Below the pieces are notes generated by a model, which saw nothing but the letters and a program-made list of their open reading frames with translations, was not told the DNA's origin and did not search any database. From positions 62,001 through 126,000 of the forward strand of contig NZ_JQKI01000017.1 of assembly GCF_000745965.1 (NCBI RefSeq): a DNA stretch of 64,000 nucleotides. The letters are read 5' to 3'. This document shows, piece by piece, positions 55,461-64,000 of this stretch. Each line of letters begins with the position of its first letter. The first letter of the stretch is position 1. The position numbers were made by a program, and so were the translations under genes. Origin of the DNA: Edaphobacter aggregans DSM 19364. Its GTDB lineage: Bacteria > Acidobacteriota > Terriglobia > Terriglobales > Acidobacteriaceae.

Positions 55461-57500
55461 ATGTCACAAACAAAAAAACGCTCGCTTTGGGATGCACAGA
55501 TCGTCCGCCGCGCTCTCGTCGACTCGCTCGTCAAGCTCGACCCGCGCAAGATGATGAAGAACCCCGTGATGTTCGTCGTCGAGATCGGCAGCGTCATCAC
55601 GTCCATCTATCTCTTCCGCGATCTCGCCACGCACAAGAACGCTCTCGGCTTCGATCTCCAGATCACCCTCTGGCTCTGGTTCACCGTGCTCTTTGCCAAC
55701 TTCGCCGAGGCCATGGCCGAGGGCCGCGGCAAGGCCCAGGCCGACGCCCTGCGCCGCGCCAAGGCCGAGACCACTGCCGTCCGCCTCCGCATCGACGGCA
55801 CCACCGAGAACGTCCCCAGCTCCGACCTTCGCGCCGGCGACCTCTGCCTCTGCGTCGCCGGCCACATGATCCCCGGCGACGGCGAGATCATCGAAGGCGT
55901 CGCCTCGGTCGACGAGTCCGCCATCACCGGCGAGTCCGCTCCTGTCATTCGCGAGGCCGGCGGCGATCGCTCCGCCGTCACCGGAGGCACGCGCGTCCTC
56001 TCCGACGAGATCAAAGTCCGCATCACCTCCAACCCCGGCGAGACCTTCCTCGACCGCATGATCGCCCTCGTCGAAGGCGCCGAGCGTCAGAAGACTCCCA
56101 ACGAGATCGCGCTCAACATTCTCCTCGCCGGACTCACGATCATCTTCCTGCTCGCCGTCGTCACCCTGCAGCCCATCGCCATCTACTCCACCGCCCCGCA
56201 GACCATCTTCGTGCTCATCTCGCTGCTCGTCTGCCTCATCCCCACCACCATCGGCGGCCTGCTCTCCGCCATCGGCATCGCCGGCATGGACCGCCTCGTC
56301 CAGCACAACGTCCTCGCTATGTCCGGCCGCGCCGTCGAGGCCGCAGGCGACGTCAACACGCTGCTGCTCGACAAGACCGGCACCATCACCCTCGGCAACC
56401 GCCAGGCCGCTGAGTTCATCCCCGCACCCGGCGTCAGCAAAGACCAGCTTGCCGACGCAGCGCAGCTCTCCTCGCTCCCCGACGAGACACCCGAGGGCCG
56501 CTCGATCGTCGTCCTCGCCAAGGAGCAGTATGGGCTGCGTGGCCGCGAGCTTCACGAACTCAACGCCGAGTTCGTCCCCTTTTCCGCTACCACGCGCATG
56601 TCCGGCGTCAACCTCGACGGACGTGTCATCCGCAAGGGCGCTGCCGACGCCATCGCACGCTTCCTCAACGACAACGGCGGCAAGCTCCCCGACGAGGTCC
56701 GCACCGCAGTCGAAACCGTCGCACGTACCGGAGGCACCCCGCTCGTCGTCGCCGAAAACCGCCAGGCCCTCGGCGTTATCCACCTCAAAGACATCGTCAA
56801 GGGCGGCATGAAGGAGCGCTTCCATCAGCTCCGCGCCATGGGCATCAAGACCATCATGATCACCGGCGACAACCCGCTCACCGCCGCCGCCATCGCCCGC
56901 GAGGCCGGCGTCGACGACTTCCTCGCCGAGGCCAAGCCCAAGGACAAGATGGACCTCATCCGCCGCGAGCAGGCCGAAGGCAAGCTCGTCGCCATGACCG
57001 GCGACGGTACCAACGACGCCCCCGCGCTCGCCCAGGCCGACGTAGGCGTCGCCATGAACACCGGCACGCAGGCCGCAAAAGAGGCCGGCAACATGGTCGA
57101 CCTCGACTCCAACCCCACCAAGCTCATCGAGATCGTCGAGATCGGCAAGCAGCTCCTGATGACGCGCGGCGCGCTCACCACCTTCTCCATCGCCAACGAC
57201 GTCGCGAAGTACTTCGCCATCATCCCAGCGATGTTTGCCGCTACCTTCCCCGTGCTTGGCGCGCTCAACATCATGCACCTCAAGACGCCGCAGTCGGCCA
57301 TCCTCTCGGCCGTCATCTTCAACGCGATCATCATCATCGGCCTCATCCCGCTCGCACTGCGCGGCGTCGGCTACAAGGCCATGTCCGCCGAATCCCTTCT
57401 GCGCCGCAACCTCATCATCTACGGACTCGGCGGCATCATCGCCCCGTTCGTCGGAATCAAGCTCATCGACATGCTTATCACCGCGATTCACCTCGCATAA
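55461..57500 (+). CDS. kdpB: potassium-transporting P-type ATPase subunit KdpB
   Basis: 679 residues. All P-type landmarks are present: actuator loop [20 protein letters not shown], phosphorylation site [13 protein letters not shown] (D304), nucleotide-domain region [20 protein letters not shown], and hinge [20 protein letters not shown]. It hydrolyses ATP to drive K+ uptake via KdpA. The length matches E. coli (682). Shares an operon with kdpA and kdpC. Confidence 0.97.
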   Translation: MSQTKKRSLWDAQIVRRALVDSLVKLDPRKMMKNPVMFVVEIGSVITSIYLFRDLATHKNALGFDLQITLWLWFTVLFANFAEAMAEGRGKAQADALRRAKAETTAVRLRIDGTTENVPSSDLRAGDLCLCVAGHMIPGDGEIIEGVASVDESAITGESAPVIREAGGDRSAVTGGTRVLSDEIKVRITSNPGETFLDRMIALVEGAERQKTPNEIALNILLAGLTIIFLLAVVTLQPIAIYSTAPQTIFVLISLLVCLIPTTIGGLLSAIGIAGMDRLVQHNVLAMSGRAVEAAGDVNTLLLDKTGTITLGNRQAAEFIPAPGVSKDQLADAAQLSSLPDETPEGRSIVVLAKEQYGLRGRELHELNAEFVPFSATTRMSGVNLDGRVIRKGAADAIARFLNDNGGKLPDEVRTAVETVARTGGTPLVVAENRQALGVIHLKDIVKGGMKERFHQLRAMGIKTIMITGDNPLTAAAIAREAGVDDFLAEAKPKDKMDLIRREQAEGKLVAMTGDGTNDAPALAQADVGVAMNTGTQAAKEAGNMVDLDSNPTKLIEIVEIGKQLLMTRGALTTFSIANDVAKYFAIIPAMFAATFPVLGALNIMHLKTPQSAILSAVIFNAIIIIGLIPLALRGVGYKAMSAESLLRRNLIIYGLGGIIAPFVGIKLIDMLITAIHLA

Positions 57501-57613
57501 GGAAGACGAAGATGCTCATCCTCCAAAGAAACGCTACCGTACCAACTCAGGCCGAGAAGTCGCCCCTCTTTGTCCCGCCCACCGCGAAGACGGAAGCCGT
57601 AGAAAGAACCTCC

Positions 57614-58195
57614 ATGCGCCGACAAATCACCACCGCCGTCCTCTACACCGTCGCCACCACGGTCCTCTTCGGCGTCATCTACCCACTCGTCGTCACCGCC
57701 GCCGCGCAGCTCCTCTTCCGCGACAAGGCGAACGGCCAACTCATTCAGCAGAACGGCCAGACCATCGGCTCGCGCATCATCGGTCAGACCTTCACCGGCC
57801 CGGCCTACTTCCATTCGCGTCCGTCGGCCGCAGGCAGCGGCTACGACGCCGCCAACTCCTCCGGCTCCAACTATGCGCCGACGAACAAGAAGCTCATCGA
57901 CCGCGTCACCACCGACGCCGCCGCGCTTCAGCCCGATAACCCCAACGCCGAGATTCCCGTAGACCTCGTCACCGCCTCCTCCTCCGGTCTCGACCCGCAC
58001 ATCACCCCCGCGGGAGCCGACTTCCAGGTCGCGCGCATCGCCTACGAGCGCAATCTCTCCCAGACCACCGTCCGTGAGCTCATCGCCCGCCACACCGAAG
58101 GCCGCCAGTTTGGCTTCCTCGGCGAGCCCCGTGTCAACGTCCTCGAACTCAATCTCGACCTCGACCGCACCGCGCCGGTGCCCGCCGCACATTAG
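57614..58195 (+). CDS. kdpC: potassium-transporting ATPase subunit KdpC
   Basis: About 193 residues from the ATG at 57614, the normal KdpC length. An earlier in-frame ATG at 57512 would add 34 polar residues not seen in the family. One N-terminal helix (AVLYTVATTVLFGVIYPLVV) precedes the periplasmic domain with IGQTFTGPAYFHSRPSAAGS, NYAPTNKKLIDRV, DLVTASSSGLDPHITPAGAD and LGEPRVNVLELNLDLD, all family hallmarks. It stabilises the KdpFABC complex and aids ATP binding. It closes the operon. Confidence 0.95.
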   Translation: MRRQITTAVLYTVATTVLFGVIYPLVVTAAAQLLFRDKANGQLIQQNGQTIGSRIIGQTFTGPAYFHSRPSAAGSGYDAANSSGSNYAPTNKKLIDRVTTDAAALQPDNPNAEIPVDLVTASSSGLDPHITPAGADFQVARIAYERNLSQTTVRELIARHTEGRQFGFLGEPRVNVLELNLDLDRTAPVPAAH

Positions 58196-58293
58196 GTCTC
58201 CACACCACTCACGCTCTTCATAAACACGGATGGCATGACCAAAATCATGCCCATCCGGGTTTCATCGTTTGAAAAGCAACCAGCAAAAACGGC

Positions 58294-58345
58294 TTTTTCT
58301 AATGACAACGCGTTTTTTCTGGTAACAATCCTCTTTCTGGTCAGA
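58294..58345 (+). promoter_or_regulatory. direct repeats upstream of the GH28 gene
   Basis: TTTTTCTAATGACAA (58294-58308) and TTTTTCTGGTAACAA (58314-58328) are near-identical and start exactly 20 bp apart. A weaker third copy TTTCTGGTCAGA starts at 58334. They occupy the AT-rich leader 30-80 bp before the ATG and could be tandem sites for a sugar-responsive regulator; no candidate regulator gene is adjacent. Confidence 0.5.
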
Positions 58346-58372
58346 CCTCTCCTCTGCTAGCATGGCCTCGCC

Positions 58373-59998
58373 ATGAAAACCATCAACTCCGCTCGTCGCG
58401 ACCTCCTCAAGCTCAGCGGCATGGGGCTGGCCGCAGCCGCTGCCACCTCCGTGCCCGCCGCCTACGCCGCCCAAAAACCCTCTGCCACCTTCCCCGCAGC
58501 AGCCATCTTCGACGTCCGCACCTACGGCGCCGTCGGTGACGGCAAGACCGTCGACTCGCCCGCCATCAACAAGGCCATCGAGGCCGCAGCAGCAGCCGGC
58601 GGTGGCACCGTCTTCTTCCCCGCCGGTACCTGGCTCACCTTCTCCATCCGCCTCAAGAGCCACGTCAACCTGCATCTCTCGCAGGGCGCCACCATCCTCG
58701 CCGCCGACTCGCCCAAGCCCGGCGAGACCACCGGCTACAACGGCGGAACCTACGACGCCGCCGAGCCCAACGACCCCTGGACCCCCTACCAGGACTACGG
58801 CCACAACCACTGGCACAACTCCCTCATCTGGGGCGAGGGCATCGACGACGTCTCCATCACCGGCCCGGGGCTCATCTGGGGCAAGGGCCTCAGCCGCGGA
58901 ACCCGCACCGGCTTCGTCGCCGAGCAGCCCGGAGTGGGCAACAAGGCCATCGCGCTCAAGAACTGCCGCAACGTTCTCTTCCGCGACTTCTCGATCCTCA
59001 AGGGCGGACACTTCGGCCTTCTCCTCACCGGCGTCGACAACCTCACCATCGACAACCTCACCATCGACACCGACCGCGACGGCATGGACATCGACTGCTG
59101 CTGGAACGTCCGCGTCTCCAACTGCTTCGTCAACTCGCCCTGGGACGACGGCATCTGCCCCAAGTCCAGCTACGCTCTCGGCTACGCCCGCGCTACGCAA
59201 AACGTGACGATCACCAACTGCTACGTAGCCGGATGCTACGAACTCGGAACCTTCCTCGACGGGACCCGCAAGCCCTTCGGCCCCGAGGTCAAGATCCGCC
59301 GCAACGGCCGAATCAAGTGCGGCACCGAATCCAACGGCGGGTTTAAGAACATCACCATCTCGAACTGCGTCTTCGACGGCTGCATGGGCCTCGCGCTCGA
59401 AAGCGAAGACGGCGCTCTCTGCGAAGACATCGCCATCTCCAACATCACCATGCGCGACGTCATCAATGCCCCACTCTTCTTCCGTCTCGGCGCGCGCCTG
59501 CGCGGCCCTAAGGACACCTCCAAGGTCGGCACCATGCGCCGCATCCTCGTCGACAACGTCTCCAGCTACAACACCGGCTCGCGCATCTCGTCGATCCTCA
59601 GCGGCATCCCCGACTACGCCATCCAGGACGTCAAACTGTCCAACATCTACATCCACCACCAGGGCGGAGGCACCGCCGAGACCGCAAAGCTCGTCCTGCC
59701 CGAGAACGTCGAGAAGTACCCCGACCCGCCCATGTTCGGCGCAGACACACCCTCGCAGGGCTTCTTCCTCCGCCACGTGAACAACCTCGAGATGAGCCAC
59801 GTCGAGATCGCGCCCGCAGCCGCCGACGCTCGCCCCAGCTTCTATCTCGAAGACGTCAACCGCGCCGACTTCTTCGCCATCACCGCGCCCACCAGCCCCG
59901 CAGCCTTCGCCCTCAACAAAGCGACCGATCTTCGCGTCGCCTTCAGCCGCGCTGCCAAGGACACACAGCTCGCAACCGCGAACAACCAGGCGCTCTAA
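58373..59998 (+). CDS. glycoside hydrolase family 28 (polygalacturonase-like), Tat-exported
   Basis: 541 residues. The N-terminus has a Tat-type signal (SARRDLLKLSGMGLAAAAAT, with RRDLLKL) and VPAAYAA cleavage region. FDVRTYGAVGDGKTVDSPAI is the usual opening of the pectate-lyase-like beta-helix. The catalytic core is around IDTDRDGMDIDCCWNVRVSN and SPWDDGICPKSSY, supplying the acidic residues of GH28. It probably hydrolyses pectin-type or rhamnogalacturonan chains in the periplasm or outside. Not linked to the kdp operon; it has its own leader with direct repeats. Confidence 0.85.
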   Translation: MKTINSARRDLLKLSGMGLAAAAATSVPAAYAAQKPSATFPAAAIFDVRTYGAVGDGKTVDSPAINKAIEAAAAAGGGTVFFPAGTWLTFSIRLKSHVNLHLSQGATILAADSPKPGETTGYNGGTYDAAEPNDPWTPYQDYGHNHWHNSLIWGEGIDDVSITGPGLIWGKGLSRGTRTGFVAEQPGVGNKAIALKNCRNVLFRDFSILKGGHFGLLLTGVDNLTIDNLTIDTDRDGMDIDCCWNVRVSNCFVNSPWDDGICPKSSYALGYARATQNVTITNCYVAGCYELGTFLDGTRKPFGPEVKIRRNGRIKCGTESNGGFKNITISNCVFDGCMGLALESEDGALCEDIAISNITMRDVINAPLFFRLGARLRGPKDTSKVGTMRRILVDNVSSYNTGSRISSILSGIPDYAIQDVKLSNIYIHHQGGGTAETAKLVLPENVEKYPDPPMFGADTPSQGFFLRHVNNLEMSHVEIAPAAADARPSFYLEDVNRADFFAITAPTSPAAFALNKATDLRVAFSRAAKDTQLATANNQAL

Positions 59999-60027
59999 AC
60001 ACGCCCTTCGACTTCCCCTCTTAGCGC

Positions 60028-60136
60028 GTCATCCTGAGCCAACAAGAGGTGTCATCCTGAGCGAATAAGGGTGTCATCCTGAGCGAAGCCTCTCGCAGTT
60101 TCATCGCGGGAGGCGCAGTCGAAGGATCGGCGGTTT
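60028..60136 (+). repeat. three tandem heads of the dispersed repeat
   Basis: GTCATCCTGAGC occurs at 60028, 60051 and 60073. The third copy is full length, with an inverted repeat GCCTCTCGC-agtttcat-CGCGGGAGGC and the tail GTCGAAGGATCGGCGGTT. It lies between two convergent genes and may form hairpins in either transcript. Confidence 0.8.
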
Positions 60137-60162
60137 GCCGAAGCACCCGAAATTTCTATCGA

Positions 60163-60816
60163 TCAATCAGAAGATGATGCGTTTCGACGCAGCACGAAGT
60201 ACATCATCTCCTGCACGCTCCCAGCCGGCGTGCGATGACTGTCTCTACGCGACTCCATCACCTCAAAGCACCCGCCCATTACCTTCCTGAGAGCCGCCTC
60301 GTCGTACCGCGACACCTCCAGCCCGCTGCATCGCTCCGGCCCTTCCAGCGCAAAGGTCGCCAGGATCAGAGCTCCATGCGGCTTCAGAATGCACGCCACC
60401 TGCGCGAAGTACGCCGCCTTCTCTTCCGCTGAACTCAAAAAGTGAAAGACAGCCCGATCATGGCATAGATCGTAGCTCTGCAACTCCAGCTCAGCATCGA
60501 GAAAGTCCGCAGCAATCCACTTCACCCTCTTTGCTGCATCACCCAGCCGAAGCCGCGAAGCCTCGAGCGCATCGCCCGCAATATCCAGAACCGAAACTTC
60601 GTCAAACCCCGCAGCCGGCAAATCGTCCACCAGCGTTGAAGCGCCTCCGCCGATATCCAGAATCGCCGCCCGCTTCGATCTCGCAACGCGCTCGATCACC
60701 TCGAAAGACACCTCCAGATGCGGCCGGTACCAGCTCAGCGCCGTCACCGCTCGCCCTCGATAAACGTTCTCCCAATGCGCGCGGCGATCCATCAGCATCC
60801 TCTTAGTCACCGCCAT
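60163..60816 (-). CDS. class I SAM-dependent methyltransferase
   Basis: 217 residues. HWENVYRGRAVTALSWYRPH is a characteristic start of a small methyltransferase group. Motif I is AAILDIGGGASTLVDDL, motif II SVLDIAGDALEA, motif III VKWIAADFLDAEL, then YDLCHDRAVFHFL. The substrate is unknown. It is probably cytosolic and monocistronic. Start ATG 60816 was chosen; an alternative ATG lies seven codons inside. Confidence 0.88.
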   Translation of the reverse strand: MAVTKRMLMDRRAHWENVYRGRAVTALSWYRPHLEVSFEVIERVARSKRAAILDIGGGASTLVDDLPAAGFDEVSVLDIAGDALEASRLRLGDAAKRVKWIAADFLDAELELQSYDLCHDRAVFHFLSSAEEKAAYFAQVACILKPHGALILATFALEGPERCSGLEVSRYDEAALRKVMGGCFEVMESRRDSHRTPAGSVQEMMYFVLRRNASSSD

Positions 60817-60908
60817 CTATCGTACCTTCAGCCCACGAGCCGCATCAGATACCCTTGTACTTCGCACTACTCCGTGTTTTCATCGGTTTGCACCCATTGG
60901 AGCCAGCC

Positions 60909-61607
60909 ATGCCTTATCACATCGCGCGCGAAGGCCAGACCTACGGTCCCTACACCCTCGAAGATCTCCAGCGCTACGTCGCCAGCGGCAACGTCCTCCT
61001 CACCGACCTCGCCAAATCCGACGACTCTCCCGACTGGGTTCCCGTCGCGCAGATCCTCAACCCCGCAGCAGGCGCGACCGCGGCCGTCCCCATATCCCCC
61101 GACTACACCCCGCCGGCAGCGCCTTATATCCAACCCGCCGCCTACGCCGCCTCTCCCTACCCCGACCCGCCCAATCTCCACTGGGCGCTCGTTCTCCTCA
61201 TCGGCATCTGCACCTGCGGAGTCTTCTTCGTCATCTGGGATCTCGTCCAGGTCCTCTGGGTGAAGCGTGTCCAGCCCCAGACCAAGGCCATGCCGTACTT
61301 CATCGCCTATGCTATTGGCTCCTTCCTCAACGTCGGAGCATCGATGGGTACCAGCGCAGCCATCATGAATGGAGCCCACCCAACCAGTTCGCCGGTCTCC
61401 GCGCTCATCAGCCTGGCTACCCTTGTCCTCCTCATCCTCTTTCGCTTTGCCATGAAGGCCTCGCTCGAGCAGCACTTCAACGGCCCCGAGCCGCTCGGCC
61501 TTCGCCTCGGCCCCGTCATGACCTTCTTCTTCGGCGGCCTCTACTTCCAATACCACCTCAACCGCCTCAACGAGATGAAACGCGCAATGGCCTACCGCGG
61601 GTACTAA
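60909..61607 (+). CDS. GYF_2 (DUF4339) domain membrane protein
   Basis: About 232 residues. The N-terminal GYF_2 domain (YHIAREGQTYGPYTLEDLQR to SPDWVPVAQIL, about 1-60) is a presumed proline-rich-ligand binding module. A proline/tyrosine-rich linker follows, then four hydrophobic helices (WALVLLIGICTCGVFFVIWD and later segments). The last part, MTFFFGGLYFQYHLNRLNEM, resembles bacterial DUF4234-like membrane domains. Function is unknown. ATG 60909 was chosen because the GYF domain starts two residues later. Confidence 0.8.
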   Translation: MPYHIAREGQTYGPYTLEDLQRYVASGNVLLTDLAKSDDSPDWVPVAQILNPAAGATAAVPISPDYTPPAAPYIQPAAYAASPYPDPPNLHWALVLLIGICTCGVFFVIWDLVQVLWVKRVQPQTKAMPYFIAYAIGSFLNVGASMGTSAAIMNGAHPTSSPVSALISLATLVLLILFRFAMKASLEQHFNGPEPLGLRLGPVMTFFFGGLYFQYHLNRLNEMKRAMAYRGY

Positions 61608-61609
61608 CC

Positions 61610-62002
61610 GTGACCACCACCACGCACAGCCGCATCGCTCTACTCATGCGAGCGGCCGTGCCTTTGACCATCGCCTTCGCTGCAGCCGCGATCCTGCTGC
61701 GCTTCCCGCCCGCGCTCTACGGCTTCTACCCGCACTGCCCCATCCACCAGTACCTTCACATCCTCTGCCCAGGCTGCGGAGCCACACGCGCCCTCGCCGC
61801 TCTCCTCCACGGCAACCTCGCCGAAGCCCTTCACCTCAACGCGCTCACCACGCTCCTCACACCCGTCGCGCTTCTCTACGCAGCCGCCTGCTATCAAAGC
61901 CTCCTTTCACGCAGACCGCTCCATCTGCCGCATCCCCCGCGCGCAGCCATCTACGCGACGCTCGCAGTAGCCGCAGCCTTCACCGTCGCGCGCAATCTTT
62001 AG
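61610..62002 (+). CDS. DUF2752 membrane protein
   Basis: 130 residues from a GTG 2 bp after the preceding stop. CPIHQYLHILCPGCGATRAL followed by AALLHGNLAEALHLNAL is the DUF2752 signature (C-P-x-C-G-x-T-R). Three hydrophobic helices surround it. It is coupled to the GYF-domain gene, suggesting that the pair works together in the membrane. Function of the family is unknown. Confidence 0.85.
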   Translation: MTTTTHSRIALLMRAAVPLTIAFAAAAILLRFPPALYGFYPHCPIHQYLHILCPGCGATRALAALLHGNLAEALHLNALTTLLTPVALLYAAACYQSLLSRRPLHLPHPPRAAIYATLAVAAAFTVARNL

Positions 62003-62047
62003 GTAGCATCACATTTCACCTCAAAATAAGCAGTACGTAGATGAAGT

Positions 62048-62107
62048 GTCATGAGCGAAGCCTCTCGCAGTTTCACCGCGAGAGGCGCAGTCGAAGGATC
62101 TGCGGTT
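62048..62107 (+). repeat. dispersed repeat, near-perfect hairpin copy
   Basis: GTCATGAGCGAA, then the 9-bp perfect inverted repeat GCCTCTCGC/GCGAGAGGC around AGTTTCACC, and the tail GTCGAAGGATCTGCGGTT. It is closest to the third copy at 60073. Confidence 0.8.
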
Positions 62108-62139
62108 CCCAGCTTGTGTGACTCGCGCAAAGACACAAA

Positions 62140-62169
62140 ACGGCCTCGACCCACACGGGCCGAGACCGT
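62140..62169 (-). terminator. terminator of bactofilin copy 2
   Basis: Read on the minus strand, ACGGTCTCG pairs with CGAGGCCGT (one mismatch) across a GC-rich loop and is followed by TTTTGTGTCTTT. It lies 22 bp after the bactofilin stop. Confidence 0.65.
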
Positions 62170-62191
62170 TCGTGACATCACTTACTACTGG

Positions 62192-62719
62192 TTACGCCTC
62201 GACCGCGACCGGTTCAGGCGTCGTCGCCGCAGGCTGCGCCGTTCCACCCTTCAGGTCCGTGCCGCCCGGCTTGCGGATGTCGATGCCGCCCTTGAAGAAC
62301 GCACCATCTTCAATCGAGATGCGCGCCGCAATCACGTCGCCCGTCAGCGAGCCTTCGCTGCGGATGTCCACGCGATCGCTCGCCTGGCAGTTGCCGCGAA
62401 CCTTGCCCAGCACGACTACCTCACGCGCAACGATGTTCGCCGCGACCTGGCCATTGCGGCCCACGGTCACACGGTTTCCCGGAAGGTTGATCGCGCCCTC
62501 CACTTTGCCGTCGATGTACAGCGATTCGGAGCCAGTTACCTCGCCCTTCACCACCAGAGACTTTCCAATCGTCGCCTGCTCGCCCGTAGGCACTGCTGCA
62601 GTTCCTGCGCCGGGTGCCGCCGCCGTACGCGGAGCCTCGTAGCTCGGCGCCGGGGGAGTCGGCCGCGACGGTTCAGGAGTTGAGGGGCTATTGCTACCCG
62701 GCTGATTCGGTTTCCACAT
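62192..62719 (-). CDS. bactofilin-family polymer-forming protein (copy 2)
   Basis: About 175 residues. A proline/serine-rich N-terminus to about residue 45 precedes the beta-helix (TIGKSLVVKGEVTGSESLYI, DGKVEGAINLPGNRVTVGRN, GQVAANIVAREVVVLGKVRG, NCQASDRVDIRSEGSLTGDV) and a short alanine/proline tail. It is a non-nucleotide cytoskeletal polymer scaffolding envelope or shape machinery. A strong AGGAAAGGAAA ribosome site marks the ATG at 62719. Its upstream region shares AACAGAGCGTTC with copy 1. Confidence 0.92.
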   Translation of the reverse strand: MWKPNQPGSNSPSTPEPSRPTPPAPSYEAPRTAAAPGAGTAAVPTGEQATIGKSLVVKGEVTGSESLYIDGKVEGAINLPGNRVTVGRNGQVAANIVAREVVVLGKVRGNCQASDRVDIRSEGSLTGDVIAARISIEDGAFFKGGIDIRKPGGTDLKGGTAQPAATTPEPVAVEA

Positions 62720-63002
62720 ATTCGTCTGTTTCCTTTCCTGACTACTGGAGATGACCCCTCTGCGGGCTACACTCGAAGCGCCGCCTGTGCCGGCAGAACG
62801 CTCTGTTTTCACGATACTACTCCGCACCGCATCACGCCTTAACGTCGATTCACAATGAATTCCACAGTATTTGAACCTTCTTCAATACTCCCCGGAAGCT
62901 CTTTCCACCCGTCTTGAACTTTCTTCCACATGTAACCCCTTTTATTCCACCCCACAAAAGTGTCAGCCCGCTCCCACCCGCGATTCACCGGCCTCCGGTA
63001 GC

Positions 63003-63812
63003 ATGATGGGCATTCCCATGATTCGGCCGCGGAAACCTCCGCGCGCGCTCCTTCCACAGGCCGGCTCCCGCAGCAACCAATCGCAGGGCCGGCCCACACA
63101 CTCTCCGAGCCCCGTGAAATCCCCAGCCAAATCCCAAGTCCTCCTTCTGCTGCTGAGCCTCACCACGCCTCTCTTCGCCGCCACCAAGGCCCCAAAGACC
63201 CACACCGTCTCCCTCGGCGTCGTACGCCGCGTCCCCTGGACCCAGCCCGACGCCACTCCCGAAGAAAAATCCGACGAGACCTCCACCATCAAGGTCCGCC
63301 CGCTCCTCGTCGACGACCGCCAGCGCGACTGGACCACCGGCGAGCTGCACGAGATCACCGACCGAACCTTCGCCATCCGCCGCGCCCTGCACATCAACGA
63401 CGCCCTGCCCACCGACACCGCGCCGCACTGGATCTGGCAGCCCGGCCCCTGGATCACCGTCGATCGCGTTACCGGCCACATCACCGCGCTCCACCTGCCC
63501 GACTTCGATCCCGTCGTCTCCAACGCCGTCTGGTTCCACGACTACGCCGCCTACTGCGGAACCGCCACCACCGCCAAAGGAGCCAACTTCTACGTCATCG
63601 TCGCGCAGCTAGGAGCCCGCCGCCCCGTCGTCCAGAGGCTCCTCGGCAAATGGCCCCAGCCCAACCACTTCATCCCCGTCTGCCAGCCCGCCAAGTGGCA
63701 ACGCCTTCCTCTCAGCGTCACCATCCAGCCCACCGGCGGCGAAGCCACCACCTACGACGTCGTCGGCACCGCCTCCATCGTCGAAGAAGGCGACAACGAC
63801 GACACCAACTGA
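63003..63812 (+). CDS. secreted hypothetical protein
   Basis: Up to 269 residues from ATG 63003; a GTG at 63114 would place the signal peptide (SQVLLLLLSLTTPLFAATK) at the very N-terminus and may be the true start. The mature part is tryptophan-rich and strand-rich (TVSLGVVRRVPWTQP, HWIWQPGPWITVDRVTGHIT, WFHDYAAYCGTATTAKG) and ends acidic (EEGDNDDTN). No family or catalytic motif is recognised. It is probably periplasmic. Confidence 0.6.
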   Translation: MMGIPMIRPRKPPRALLPQAGSRSNQSQGRPTHSPSPVKSPAKSQVLLLLLSLTTPLFAATKAPKTHTVSLGVVRRVPWTQPDATPEEKSDETSTIKVRPLLVDDRQRDWTTGELHEITDRTFAIRRALHINDALPTDTAPHWIWQPGPWITVDRVTGHITALHLPDFDPVVSNAVWFHDYAAYCGTATTAKGANFYVIVAQLGARRPVVQRLLGKWPQPNHFIPVCQPAKWQRLPLSVTIQPTGGEATTYDVVGTASIVEEGDNDDTN

Positions 63813-64000
63813 CCAGCGAATCTCCACGCCAATCAGTCTGGCTCGCGAAATTCCAGCGATGAAAACCTGCAACCTCCAGCTTGCCGAGACTTACTCGAAG
63901 CTCCCCTCTTACTCTTCGAAACGCCGTGTGACGCGCGCATAGGAAGCTCTTCCTCGCGCATCGGCTTATTCCAGACAAACGACTGTGCAGTAGTGATTTG

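Noticed and set aside
62839..63099. 86-residue minus-strand open frame
   Set aside because: It overlaps the leader and start of the secreted hypothetical protein and has no supporting start site or homology pattern; some protein-like look remains, so this is not certain.
1..64000. CRISPR array, insertion sequence, prophage or known defence system
   Set aside because: No regularly spaced repeats, transposase, integrase, phage structural or defence genes were found; the only toxin-antitoxin genes are the Phd/VapC pair.

Overview
The window looks like one contiguous chromosomal stretch from a GC-rich Gram-negative soil bacterium, most likely an Acidobacteriota of the Terriglobus/Granulicella/Edaphobacter type. 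The evidence is a very large TonB-dependent receptor with an N-terminal carboxypeptidase-regulatory-like domain, LptD, two bactofilins, Kdp potassium uptake, many small secreted or membrane proteins, and a dispersed repeat that begins GTCATYCTGAGC. The taxonomic assignment is inference. No rRNA, tRNA, insertion sequence, prophage or CRISPR array was recognised.

Layout. 1-3 kb: a secreted hypothetical, a frameshifted amidohydrolase remnant and a membrane protein with TPRs. 3-6 kb: CHAD protein, PGPGW-type membrane protein, c-type cytochrome and a secreted DUF5715 protein with M15-like metal ligands. 6-12 kb: a Gfo/Idh/MocA oxidoreductase, then an outer-membrane biogenesis cluster on the minus strand (lptD, a CPFC thiol oxidoreductase, a PpiC-type isomerase). 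12-21 kb: RDD membrane protein, an S41 peptidase with an amber stop, an AmiC-like amidase and alaS. 21-26 kb: TonB-dependent receptor plus a secreted helical-barrel-like protein. 26-31 kb: a Phd/VapC toxin-antitoxin pair, a DUF429 protein, a tiny membrane protein, an Lnt-like acyltransferase with a TetR regulator, and recX. 31-38 kb: S9 peptidase, a frameshifted histidine kinase, a LolA-like secreted protein and hypotheticals. 37-43 kb: FAD oxidoreductase, GT39-like membrane protein, HNH nuclease, ComF. 43-47 kb: a scar-rich, AT-richer interval with fused TetR/dehalogenase remnants, an O-antigen-ligase-like protein, a start-less fragment and a bactofilin. 47-49 kb: OPT transporter. 49-58 kb: the complete kdp locus. 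58-64 kb: GH28 hydrolase, methyltransferase, GYF-domain and DUF2752 proteins, second bactofilin and a secreted hypothetical.

The kdp locus is the best-defined system. KdpD is split in two: the Walker-A/Usp sensor half is co-transcribed with kdpE, and the DUF4118/histidine-kinase half is encoded divergently from a start only 17 bp away. Three TCTTTACG boxes, 11 and 22 bp apart, precede a 33-codon membrane micro-ORF that overlaps kdpF and leads into kdpABC.

Other points of interest are in-frame copies of the dispersed repeat inside two membrane-protein genes, an 8-bp tandem repeat inside an S9 peptidase gene, a palindromic operator on a TetR start codon, a 12-mer shared upstream of both bactofilins, and several decayed genes. 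I did not find a clearly novel multi-gene defence or biosynthetic system.
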